Assembly (NCBI GenBank): GCA_963995505.1
Contig: OZ023190.1
Coordinates: forward strand, 8,860,162 to 8,924,161
From: Hypericum androsaemum
Taxonomy: Eukaryota; Streptophyta; Magnoliopsida; Malpighiales; Hypericaceae
Length of the DNA stretch: 64,000 nucleotides
Direction: 5' to 3'
The position numbers were made by a program, and so were the translations under genes. Shown here piece by piece: positions 33,543 through 43,504 of this stretch; the first letter of the stretch is position 1; each line of letters starts with the position of its first letter. The notes under the pieces were generated by a model that did not search any database, was not told the origin of the DNA, and saw nothing but the letters and a program-made list of their open reading frames with translations.

Positions 33543-36393
33543 CAATCAGGCCGTACACAAAGGCAAGGAGAACACGTACGAGCTTAAGAAGGGGAGCAAG
33601 CAATTCACCTTACTCCCTGGGAGGCCGAAGCAAGGGAGAATCCAATTAAACAGTACCATGCAGCTGGTAACGATGGTATCTTACTCCCGCGAGTTTATGG
33701 AAGATCTAAATGCTTCAGATTGGTGTCAATTCATGGTGATGAAGCATTCATCATTGCCAGAAGAAGGAGAGTCAGAGTCCTTGCCTGATCAGATTGTGAA
33801 GTTATTTGAGATGTTTCCCGAGGTTGTGAAGGAAGATTTGCCCGAGGGGTTACCCCCTTTGAGGGATATCCAGCACCAGATTGATTTAATTCCGGGTGTA
33901 ACTCTCCCTAACTTGCCGCATTACAGAATGAGTCCGAAGGAAAATCAGATTGTGAGGGAGCAAGTCCAGGATCTTCTGAATAAGGGATACGTGCGAGAGA
34001 GCTTGAGTCCCTGTGGTGTTGCCGCCCTTCTCGTGCCAAAGAAGGATGGAACATGGAGGATGTGTATAGACAGTCGAGCAATCAACAAGATCACGATTGG
34101 ATATCGCTTCCCAATCCCACGGCTCAATGATATGCTGGATAATCTTAGTGGTGCCACTATTTTCTCTAAGATTGATCTTCGAAGTGGCTACCACCAGATC
34201 AGGATCCGACCCGGAGATGAAAGGAAGACTGCCTTCAAGGCGAGGGATGGTTTATATGAATGGCTCGTGATGCCTTTCGGCCTCACCAATGCCCCGAGCA
34301 CATTCATGCGTCTTATGCACCAAGTCTTGAAGCCTTTCCTAGACACCTTTGTTGTGGTGTATTTTGATGATATCCTAGTCTATAGCAAGACTGAGGAGGA
34401 GCACGTAACCCATTTGCAAGATGTGTTTCAAGCTCTCCAAGATAATAAGTTATACGTGAACTTGAAGAAATGTAGTTTCTGGAAGGAGAAGCTTCTGTTC
34501 TTGGGATTCAATGTTGGGAAAGAAGGAATCCATGTTGACCAATCCAAGGTTGAAGCTATTAGCTCGTGGCCGGTACCTGCAAACGTGAGTCAAGTCAGGA
34601 GTTTCCTTGGATTAGCAACCTTCTATCGAAGGTTCATAAGGGATTTTAGCATCATTGCTGCCCCTCTTACGAACCTACTCAAGAAGAATTCTCCTTTTGT
34701 GTGGGGAGAGGGAGCTGATCGAGCCTTCCAGATATTGAAGGAGAAATTGAGCACCGCACCCGTGCTAGCTCTTCCAGACTTTACCAAATTGTTTGAAGTT
34801 GAAGTGGATGCGTCTGGACTTGGAATAGGAGCTGTCCTGTCCCAAGAGAAGAGACCACTAGCTTACTTCAGCGAGAAGCTAAGTGAACCTAGGCAGAAAT
34901 GGACCACCTATGAAAAGGAGTTCTACGCGGTTGTCCGAGCTCTTAGGACGTGGGAACACTACCTTGTTGGTAAGGAATTCGTGCTTTACTCTGATCATCA
35001 AGCATTGAAATTCTTATTTGATCAATCAAAGTTGAGTAATCCCATGCATGCACGTTGGTGTACGTACTTGCAAAAGTTTCCATTTAAAATTGTGCATAAG
35101 AGTGGAACTCTGAATGTGGTTGCCGATGCATTGAGTAGGAGGGTAATGTTGCTTACTGAATTGAGGGGAGTGATCACTGCTTTTGATTGTCTTCGTGAGC
35201 AATATGAGAAGGATGAAGACTTTGGTGAGGTGTGGATGAAGTGCAAAGATGGCCAAGGGTACGAAGATTATTTCTTGCAGGATGGTTACTTGATGAAAGG
35301 GAATCAGTTGTGCGTTCCTAAGACATCTTTACGCAATCAATTAATGTGGGAATTGCATGGAGGGGCTCTCTCAGCTCATCTTGGTCGAGACAAGACTTTA
35401 GTCTCATTGCAAGAAAGATTTTTCTGGCCGAAAATGACGAAGGAGGTTGCCAACTTTGTGAAGCATTGCCGAGTGTGTCAAGAAACTAAGGGCGGCGTAC
35501 ACAATACTGGCCTTTACACACCCCTCCCCATTCCTGAAGCAATTTGGGAAGACTTGAGCATGGACTTCGTGCTAGGATTACCTCGTACCCCGAGGGGTAC
35601 AGATTCTATTTTTGTTGTTGTGGACAGGTTGTCGAAGATGGCGCACTTCATTCCATGCAAAAAGACAAATGATGCGAGTGCCGTGGCTAAACACTTCTTT
35701 AGGGAGGTGGTACGTCTGCATGGAGTGCCAAAGTCCATTGTTTCTGATCGTGACACGAAGTTTCTTGCGAGCTTCTGGAAGACACTTTGGAGGATGTTCG
35801 ATGCAACCCTCAAATTTAGCACGACTGCGCACCCCCAGACTGATGGGCAAACTGAGGCAACCAACCGTACACTTGGGAATCTTCTCCGAAGCCTTTGTCA
35901 TGAGAGGAAGCGCCAATGGGATCTTGCACTTCCCATAGCTGAGTTTGCATATAATGGCGCAATACATCGCTCCACAGGGAAGTCTCCTTTTTCTTTGGTA
36001 TACACGAAGGTCCCTAATCATCTTGTGGATGTGTCTAGTGTCCCAAGGCCTCCACGAGCCAATACAGCTGCCATGTCGTATGCGGAGCACGTTCAATCCA
36101 TGCTAGAGGCTGTGAAGAAGAGGTTGGAAGATACGTATGGCAAAGAGAAGCAACGAGTGGATGCTCGAAGAAAGGAGCGAATTTTCCAACCAGGAGAGCA
36201 GGTTATGGTGCACTTTCCGAAGGAGAGGATGCCCTCCAACATGGGAGGCAAGCTTCAAGCAAGGAGGTTCGGTCCATACAAGATCATGAGGCGTGTGAAC
36301 GATAATGCATATGTGGTTGATCTCCCGGAGGAGTTTGGAGTGTCCAAGACCTTCAAGACTCACAGCAAGTGCAAGTACCAATTGGGCCGGTGA
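33484..36393 (+). pseudogene. pol: E5 pol: RT, RNase H, integrase with foreign C-terminus
   Basis: Downstream part of the polyprotein after the frameshift; meaningful homology begins near [11 protein letters not shown] carries YFDDILVYS at about residue 293, then RNase H ([12 protein letters not shown]), the HHCC finger (CRVCQETKG), the integrase core ([28 protein letters not shown]) and the [14 protein letters not shown] module. At 36354-36357 the normal continuation (TFNVADL in E6) is lost and the frame enters E3 LTR sequence, ending [11 protein letters not shown] at 36393. Domain motifs are intact, but frameshift and chimeric end make it defective. Confidence 0.92.
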
Positions 36394-36426
36394 CACGAGC
36401 AAGGGCCAAAATGTTTCAAGCGGAAC
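36355..36426 (+). repeat. Duplicate of the E3 LTR segment between E5 internal region and its 3' LTR
   Basis: AAGACTCACAGCAAGTGCAA and the following bases repeat 31243-31314 with only a few differences, ending GGAAC directly before the 3' LTR. The junction with E5 pol shares CAA. The segment replaces the end of the polyprotein and the polypurine tract. Confidence 0.88.
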
Positions 36427-36947
36427 TGGCGTAGGAAGCCTTGAAGAATAAGGTGCAACGCACGTGTGCATTGCGAGCTGTCCGAGCTGTCCGAGTTTCT
36501 TTAATTCACAAGCTGTCCAAACTGTTGATTCCTTATTTTATTTCCGTTGATTTCCTCTTTATTTCCGCATGTAATAAAGCCTAATGGAGACATTTAAATA
36601 TAGGCGGTAACAGATGGTTTAAGGCAGGCCGAAATGTGAGGAGGTGCGTGATTAAAGCCCTTCAAGGCACGCCTTGAATCAAGCCCCTATATGAGTTTCT
36701 CTTGAATGGAATAAACGGACAGGAATTGAAAACCAAAAACCCTGAGCGAGTGAGCTTTCTTTCCGTGCATGGATTTGCATGAGTTGTGCATGGATTTGCA
36801 CGAATTCTGAGTGAGTTGCCCCAGCTGGCCGCTTGATAAATCAAGCAACTCTCTAGTTGAGCTTCGGAAGGAGCAGATTAGAGTTTTACCTTTATTGTTC
36901 GTTCCAAATCATTTGCCAAGTTTGTTCGCGTTTCGTTGCCTACACTA
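36427..36947 (+). repeat. E5 3' LTR, 521 bp
   Basis: Same ends as the 5' LTR. Flanked by perfect GGAAC on both sides (36422-36426 and 36948-36952), so taken by itself it looks like a solo LTR in the E3 LTR. Confidence 0.88.
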
Positions 36948-36952
36948 GGAAC

Positions 36953-37637
36953 TTAATGGCTTAATGCAAGAAGTCTGGGCTCAAGCCAGTGCGTACAAGT
37001 GCAAGGACGTGCATGAGGCCCATACAAAGCCCATGCACGTGATAGAGGCTATTTTGGAAGCTTGACATGCACGTAAACTTCTGGATGCATGGCCACATGG
37101 AGAATAAAAAAGAATCAGTCTATTTAGTCTGTGCATCTACTTGTTTAGGACGTGCAGCTATTAGTTATTCTATTAGATATTATTTACTTAGATTACTTCC
37201 TTATTTAGTTGAATAATTCGGCCAGAATATCCTTAGATTAGGAAAGAGAATTTTGGCCAGCCTTTGAACTCCTTTTTAGGAGTTAGCTTGTTTAGGAATA
37301 CTTTGGTACTTTGGAGCCTATATAAGGAGGTCTCCTAGCAATAAAAAAGGGACGAAACTTTTGAGATTGAATTCTTTCTTTGTGAGTTAAGATACTCCTT
37401 GTGTGTTCTTGCTAATTGCTGGCTTGCTTAGCTTGAGCGCAACTTTTCACTTATCAAACGATTCTTCCATCATCGTTTGTGGCATGATTCGACTTGGACC
37501 ATAGGTTCACGAAATTCCATTGCTTGGGTTGCAGTTCTTCCAAACCAAGGTTCTAGCAAGGCTCGAGTTCGTGGGTTGCGGTATGTTCCATCCAAAGTAG
37601 CACGGTCCGTTGTGAGCCTCCTGCGAGGTCCATATCA
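36953..37637 (+). repeat. E3 3' LTR, second part
   Basis: Resumes the E3 LTR after E5 (TTAATGGCTTAATGCAAGAAG) and ends with TCCATATCA at 37637. The sequence is close to the E1 LTR read on -. TATATAAGG near 37319 is the TATA-like element. Satellite starts at 37638. Confidence 0.88.
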
Positions 37638-40600
37638 TTCTTTTCTTTCCTTATCTTGCCTTTTCTTGCCTCATCTTTCCTTTTCTTTCCTTTTCTTGCC
37701 TTTCCTTCCATTTTCTTGCCTTATCTTGCCTTGTCCTTGTCTTTTCTTTCCTTTTCTTGCCTTATCTTGCCTTTTCATTCCTTTTTCTTGCCTTTTCTTG
37801 CATTTTCTTTTCCTTTTCTTGCCATTTTCTTTTCTTGCCTTTTCCTTTCCTTTTCTTGACTTTTCTAACCTTTTATTTCCTTTCCTTACTTTTTCTTGCC
37901 TTTTCTTACCTTTTCTTCCCTTTTCCTAGCCTTTTCATGCCTTTTCCATGCCTTTTCTTTCCTTATCTTACTTTTTCTTGCATTTTCCTTGCCTTTTTTT
38001 CCTTTTCTTGCCTTTTCTTGCCTTCTCCTTTCCTTTTCTTGCCTTATCTTTCCTTTTCCTGCATTTTTTTGCCTTGTCCTTGCCCTTCTTGCCTTTTCTA
38101 GCCTTATCTGTCCTTTGCTTGCCTTGTCTTGCCTTATCTGCCCTTTTCTTGCCTTTTCTTGACTTATCCTGCCTTTTTTTACCTTTTCATGCCTTTTCTT
38201 TCCTTATCTTGCCTTTTCTTGCCTTATCTTGAGTTTTCATTCCTTATCTTGCCTTTTCTTACCTTTTCTTGCCTTTTCATCCCTTTTTATGCCTTTTTCA
38301 TTACTTTCCTTGCCTTTTCTTTCCGTTTCCTCGCATTTTCTTGCCTTATCTTTCTTTTTCTTGACTTATCTTGCCTTTTATTGCCTTTCCTTGCCTTTTC
38401 ATTCCTTTTCCTTGCCATTTCTTGCCTTTTCTTTCCTTTTCATCCCTTTTCTTGCCTTATCTTGCCTTTTCTTGCCTTTTCCTTGCCTTTTCATGCCTTT
38501 TCGTTCCTTATCTTGCCTTTTCTTGCCTTTTCTCTCCTTTTCTTGCCTTATCTTACCTTTTCCTTGCCTTTTCTTTCCTTTTCTTGCCTTTTCATGCCTT
38601 TTCTTGCATTATCTATCCTTTTCTTGCCTTTTCATGCCTTTTCCATGCCTTTTCTTTCCTTTTCTTCCCATTTCTTGCGTTATCTTGCCTTTTCTTGCAT
38701 TTTCATGCCTTTTCTTGCCTTATCTTGCCTTTTCTGGACTTATCTTACCTTTTCATTCCTTTTCATGCCTCCTTATGCCTTTTCTTTTCCTTTTCTTTCC
38801 TCTCTTTTTTTCCTTTTCTTGCCTTTTCCTTGACTTTTCTTGCCTTATCTTGTCTTTTCTTGCCTTTTCATGCCTTTTCTATGAGTTTTCTTTGCTTTTC
38901 TTTGCTTTTCTTGCCTTATCTTGCCTTATCTTTCCTTTTCTTTGGTTTTCTTTCATTTTCTTACCTTTTCTTACCTTTTCTTGCCTTTTCTGGACTTTTC
39001 ATTCCTTTTCCCTGCCATTTCTTGCCTTTTCTTTCCTTTTCCTTGCCTTTCCTTGCCTTATCTTTCCTTTCCTTGCCTTTCCTTGCCTTGTCTTTCCTTT
39101 TCTTACCTTTTCTTGCCTTTTCTTTCCTTTTCTTACCTTTTCTTGCCTTTTCTTTCCTTTTCTGACCTTTTCTTGCCTTTTCTTTCTTATTCTTGCCTTT
39201 TCTTTCCTTTTCGTGCCTTTTCCTTTCATTTTCTTGCCTTATCGTGCCTTATCTTACCTTTTCCTTGACTTTTCTTTCCTTTTCTTGCCTTATCTTGCCT
39301 TTTCCTTGCCTTTTCTTTCCTTTTCTTGCCACATCTTACCTTTTCATTCCTTTTCATGCCTTTCCTTCCCTTTTCTTGCCTCATCTTTCCTTTTCTTTCC
39401 TTTTCATGCCTTTCCTTCACTTTTCTTTCCTTTTCTTACCTTATCTTACCTTTTCCTTGCCTTTTCTTTCATTTTCGTTCCTTTTGCTTGCCTTTTCTAT
39501 CCTTTTATTGCCTTATCTTACATTATCTTGCCTTGTCTTTCCTTTTCCTTATCTTTTCTTGCCTTTTCATTGCTTTTCCTTGCTTTTTCCTTGCCTTTTC
39601 TTGCCTTTTCATTCCTTTTCTATCCTTTCCTTTCCTTTTCTTTCCTTTTCTTGCCTTTCCTTTCCTTTTCTTTCCATTTCTTGCCGTTCCTTTACTTTTT
39701 CTTGCATTTTATTGCCTTATCTTTCCTTATCTTGCCCTTTTTTTTTCCTTTTCTTGGCTTTTCATTCCTTTTCCTTGCCTTTTCAGGCCTTTTCTTTCCT
39801 TTTCATTCATTTTCTTGCCTTTTCTTGCCTATTCTTGCCTTTTCTTGCCTTATCTTTCCTTTCCTTGACTTTTTTTGCCTTTTCTTGCCTTATCTTGCCT
39901 TTTCTTTCATTTTCTTGCCTTTTCTGGCCTTTTCATTCCTTTTCCTTTCCTTTTCTTGCCTTTTCCTGCCTTTCCTTGCCTTATCTTGCCTTTTCTGAAC
40001 TTTTCTTGCCTTTTTTTGCATTTTCTTTCCTTTCTTACCTTTTCTTGCCTTTTCTTGCATTTTCTTTCCTTTTCGTGCCTTTTCCTTGCATTTTCTTGCC
40101 TTATCTTGCCTTTTCTTTCCTTTTCTTACATTATCTTGCCTTTTCTTGCCTTATCTTGCCTTTTCTTGCCTTATCTTTCCTTTTCTTACCTTTTCCTTGT
40201 CTTTTCTTACCTTTTCTTGCATTTTCATGACTAATCTTTCCTTTTCTTGTCTTTTCATGCCTTTTCTTGCCTTATCTTTCCTTTTCCTTGCATTTTATTG
40301 CCTTATCTTTCCTTTTCTTGCCTTATCTTGCCTTTTTTTGCCATTTCTTGGTTTCTCGTTCCTTTTCCTTGCCTTTTCTGGCCTTTTCTTTCCTTTTCAT
40401 CCCTTTTCTTGCCTTTTCTTGCCTTATCTTACATTTTCCTTACCTTTTCATGCCTTTTTTTGCCTTTTGCATGCCTTTTCTTGCCTTATCTTTCCTTTTC
40501 TTACTTTTTTTGCCTTTTCTTGACTTATCTTTCTTTTTCTTACATTTTCTTAACTTTACTGGCCTTTTCAATCCTTTTCCTTGCCTTTTCTTGCCCTTTC

Positions 40601-41920
40601 CTACCTATCTACTTGCCTTAACTTGCCTTTTCTTTCCTTTTCTTGCCTTTTATTGCCCTATCTTGCCTTATCTTGCCTTATCTTGCCTTTTCTCATCCGT
40701 TTCTTGACTTTTCCTTTCCTTTTCTTACCTTCTCTTGCCTTTTCATGCCTTTTCTTGCCTTATCTTTCCTTTTCTTGCCTTTTCATGCCTTTTCCATACC
40801 TTTTCTTGTCGTTTCTTTCCTTTTCCTTGCATTTTCCTGCCTTGTTCTTCCTTTTCTCGCCTTATCTAGTCTTCTTTTGCCGTTCTTGCCTTTTTGTTCC
40901 TTTTCCTTGCCATTTCTTGCCTTTCCTTTCCTTTTCTTGCCTTTTCCTTTCCTTTTCTTGCCTTATCTTTCCTTTTCTTGCATTTTTGTTCCTTGTCCTT
41001 GCCCTCTCTTGCCTTTTCTAGCTTTATCCGTCCTTTCCTTGCCTTTTCCTGCCTTATCTTTCCTTTTCTTGCCTTTTCTTGACTTATCTTGCCTTTTTTT
41101 ACCTTTTCGTGACTTTTCTTTCCTTATCTTGCCTTTTCTAGCCTTATCTTGAATTTTCATTCCTTATCTTGCCTTTTGTTACCCTATCTTACCTTTTCTT
41201 GCCTTTTCATCCCTTTTTATGCCTTTTTCATTCCTTTCCTTTTCTTTCCGTTACCTCGCATTTTCTTGCCTTATCTTTCTTTTTCGTGCCTTATCTTGCC
41301 TTTTATTGCCTTTCCTTGCCTTTTCATTCCTTTTCCTTGGCATTTCTGGCCTTTTCTTTCCTTTTCATCCCTTTTCTTGCCTTTTGTTGCCTTATCTTGC
41401 CTTTTTATGCCTTTTCCTTGCCTTTTCATGCCTTTTCATTCGTTATCTTGCCTTTTCTTGCCTTTTCTCTACTTTTCTTGCCTTATCTTGCCTTTTCCTT
41501 GCCTTTTCTTTCCTTTTCTTGCATTTTCATGCCTTTTCTTGCCTTCTTGCCTTTCCTGGACTTATCTTACCTTTTCATTCCTTTTCATGCCTCCTTATGC
41601 GTTTTCTTTTCCTTTTCGTTCCTATCTTTTTTTCCTTTTCTTGCTTTTTCCTTGACTTTTCTTGCCTTATCTTGCCTTTTCATGCCTTTTCCATGAGTTT
41701 TCTTTGCTTTTCTTTCCTTATCTTGCCTTATCTTTCCTTTTATTTGGTTTTCCTTCATTTTCTTGCCTTTTCTTACCTTTTCTTGCCTTTTCTGGCCTTT
41801 TCATTCCTTTTCCCTGCCATTTCTTGCCTTTTCTTGCCTTTTCCTGCCTTTCCTTGCCTTATCTTTCCTTTTCTTACCTTTTCTTGCCTTTTCTTTCCTT
41901 TTCTTGCCTTTTCTTTCCTT

Positions 41921-42334
41921 TTCGTGCCTTTTCCTTGCATTTTCTTGCCTTATCGTGCCTTATCTTACCTTTTCCTTGACTTTTCTTTCCTTTTCTTGCC
42001 TTTTCTTGCCTTTTCTTTGCCTTTTCTTTCCTATCCTTGCTTTTCTTTCCTTTTCTTGCCACACCTTTCCTTTCCTTTTTATGCCTTTCCTTCCCTTTTC
42101 TTGCCTCATCTTTCCTTTTCTTTCCTTTTCGTGCCTTTTCCTTGCATTTTCTTGCCTTATCGTGCCTTATCTTACCTTTTCCTTGACTTTTCTTTCCTTT
42201 TCTTGCCTTTTCTTGCCTTTTCCTTGCCTTTTCTTTCCTATCCTTGCTTTTCTTTCCTTTTCTTGCCACATTTTTCCTTTCCTTTCCTTTTCATGCCTTT
42301 CCTTCCCTTTTCTTGCCTCATCTTTCCTTTTCTT
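41921..42334 (-). repeat. Tandem duplication of about 207 bp within the satellite
   Basis: TTCGTGCCTT at 41921 and 42128, and CTATCCTTGC at 42031 and 42238, both give an offset of 207 bp. The intervening sequence matches closely, including the rare GCCACA words. It is a recent unequal-exchange product within the array; its exact ends are uncertain. Confidence 0.8.
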
Positions 42335-42845
42335 TCCTTTTCATGCCTTTCCTTCCCTTTTCTTTCCTTTTCTTACCTTATCTTACCTTTTCCTTGCCTT
42401 TTCTTTCATTTTCGTTCCTTTTCCTTGCCTTTTCTTTCCTTTTATTGCCTTATCTTACATTATCTTGCCTTGTCTTTCCTTTTCATTATCTTTTCTTGCC
42501 TTTTCATTCCTTTTCCTTGCCTTTTCTTGCATTTTCGTTCCTTTTCTATCCTTTCCTTTCCTTTTCTTTCCTTTTCTTGCCTTTCCTTTCCTTTTCTTTC
42601 CATTTCTTGCCTTTCCTTTAATTTCCTTGCATTTTCTTGCCTTATCTTTCCTTTTCTTGCCTTATCTTGCCTTTTTTTTCCTTTTCAATCCTTTTCATTC
42701 CTTTTCCTTACCTTTTCAGGCATTTTCTTTCCTTTTCATTCATTTTCTTGCATTTTCTTGCCTGTTCTTGCCTTATCTTTCCTTTTCTTGACTTTTTTTT
42801 GCCTTTTCTTGCCTTATCTTGCCTTTTCTTACATTTTCTTGCCTT

Positions 42846-42850
42846 TTCTG
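42846..42850 (+). repeat. E6 target-site duplication, left
   Basis: TTCTG, repeated at 48403-48407. The paralogous uninterrupted satellite at 39922-39926 carries TTCTG in the same context. Confidence 0.92.
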
Positions 42851-43331
42851 TGCCGTAGGACGAATGTGCGTTGGTCAACATGTTTGTGCGTTGGACGTGT
42901 GCCTGGAACGCGTGGAGTTTGTGGTTTCAATTATAGCACTTAATTCATCGTTTAATTTCGTGATTGTAATAAGGCACATTTAAATGCCAATTAGTGGGGG
43001 TTAGAGGGGAGGTTACGGACAGGAGGCGTGTGAAGAGGCTTGCCATAATTCTCGCCTTAACTCCTGCCTTAACTCCCGCCTTCTATTTGTATCTGGCGGA
43101 GAGGAAATAATGAGGACAGATTTTGAATCCAAAAACGTGCAAGTGAGCTGAGTGCGCTTCGTGTGCGAGAATTTCCTACCTTGGCCGTTGGTTGGCTGCT
43201 TGTGGACTCAAGCAAACCTTCCATCTTGTTTCGGAAGATCCAAGTGGAATTGTCCATCGTTTATTTCTTTCAACTGTTCGAGCCTCGTTCGTTTGAGGTG
43301 TTGATTCGCACGCCTCCGTTGTGCTACATCA
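42851..43331 (+). repeat. E6 5' LTR, 481 bp
   Basis: Starts TGCCGTAGGACG and ends GTGCTACATCA. Contains tandem AACTCCTGCC/AACTCCCGCC words near 43058-43080. No clear TATA box was recognised. Confidence 0.95.
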
Positions 43332-43333
43332 AG

Positions 43334-43345
43334 TGGTATCAGAGC
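43334..43345 (+). other. E6 primer-binding site (tRNA-iMet type)
   Basis: TGGTATCAGAGC two bases after the LTR. The leader to the ATG at 43505 is about 160 bp and has nothing else recognisable. Confidence 0.95.
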
Positions 43346-43504
43346 TTGAATACGATCAGATCAATTCCCATATTGATCGAGAGTGAATGCTATCACCTAG
43401 TGAGTTTGAGAGAGCCTCATCTACGAGCCGATCCACAAGACTTTGTGATCTCCTGATCCAAGTCTCATTTGTACCCACCTAGCACCACCAAAATCCGTTG
43501 CACT

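Larger units (their letters stand above)
31315..36947 (+). mobile_element. E5: family-B Ty3/gypsy element with abnormal 3' end
   Basis: LTRs 31315-31835 and 36427-36947, both 521 bp, differ at about six positions by eye. They start TGGCGTAGG (compare TGCCGTAGG of E6) and end CTACACTA. Primer site at 31838-31849. Gag, protease, RT, RNase H and integrase are present with one frameshift. Flanks are AGAAC on the left and GGAAC on the right, within the E3 LTR. The internal region stops at the VSKTF segment and is followed by 70 bp of E3 LTR before the 3' LTR, so the polypurine tract is missing. Confidence 0.9.
23331..37637 (+). mobile_element. E3: 5'-truncated family-A element, split by E4 and E5
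   Basis: On + the remnant consists of integrase sequence (23331-23834), the rest of the integrase (30605 to about 31223) and a 3' LTR in two parts (31229-31314 and 36953-37637). E4 is inserted with target duplication GTAAG in the integrase; E5 is inserted in the LTR next to AGAAC/GGAAC. Gag, protease, RT, RNase H and the 5' LTR are missing. The left end abuts the truncated E1 5' LTR in opposite orientation. The LTR resembles that of E1 rather than those of E2 or E4. To its right lies satellite with pyrimidines on +. Confidence 0.9.
37638..42850 (-). repeat. Decanucleotide satellite array, purine strand on -
   Basis: The same decamer as at 1-9971 but in opposite orientation (CTTGCCTTTT on +). 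All large open frames on + here, up to 589 codons at 38229-39998, are stop-free low-complexity translation. Internal duplications are visible: CATCCC/TTTTTATGCC at 38279 and 41209, CCTCCTTATGC at 38768 and 41590, and a close tandem repeat of about 207 bp (41921 and 42128). No gene or unique DNA seen. Confidence 0.95.

Noticed and set aside
38229..39998. 589-codon ORF on + (and similar ORFs at 3937-5484 on -, 41219-42943 and 58036-59592 on +)
   Set aside because: They are translations of the pyrimidine strand of the decamer satellite, which cannot form TAA, TAG or TGA. The proteins are Leu/Phe/Ser/Pro/Cys repeats present in all frames. The 41219-42943 frame runs on into the E6 LTR.
37638..42850. 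Telomeric or rDNA-type repeat
   Set aside because: No TTTAGGG-type heptamers or rRNA sequence; the unit is the decamer in reverse orientation.
42880..43320. Host gene or exon in the E6 LTRs
   Set aside because: The sequence is repeated almost exactly at 47951-48391 and bounded by LTR ends and the target duplication.
43469..43504. Upstream start of the E6 polyprotein at 43469
   Set aside because: The codon is TTG and the extension is absent in E5. The ATG at 43505 matches the E5 start.
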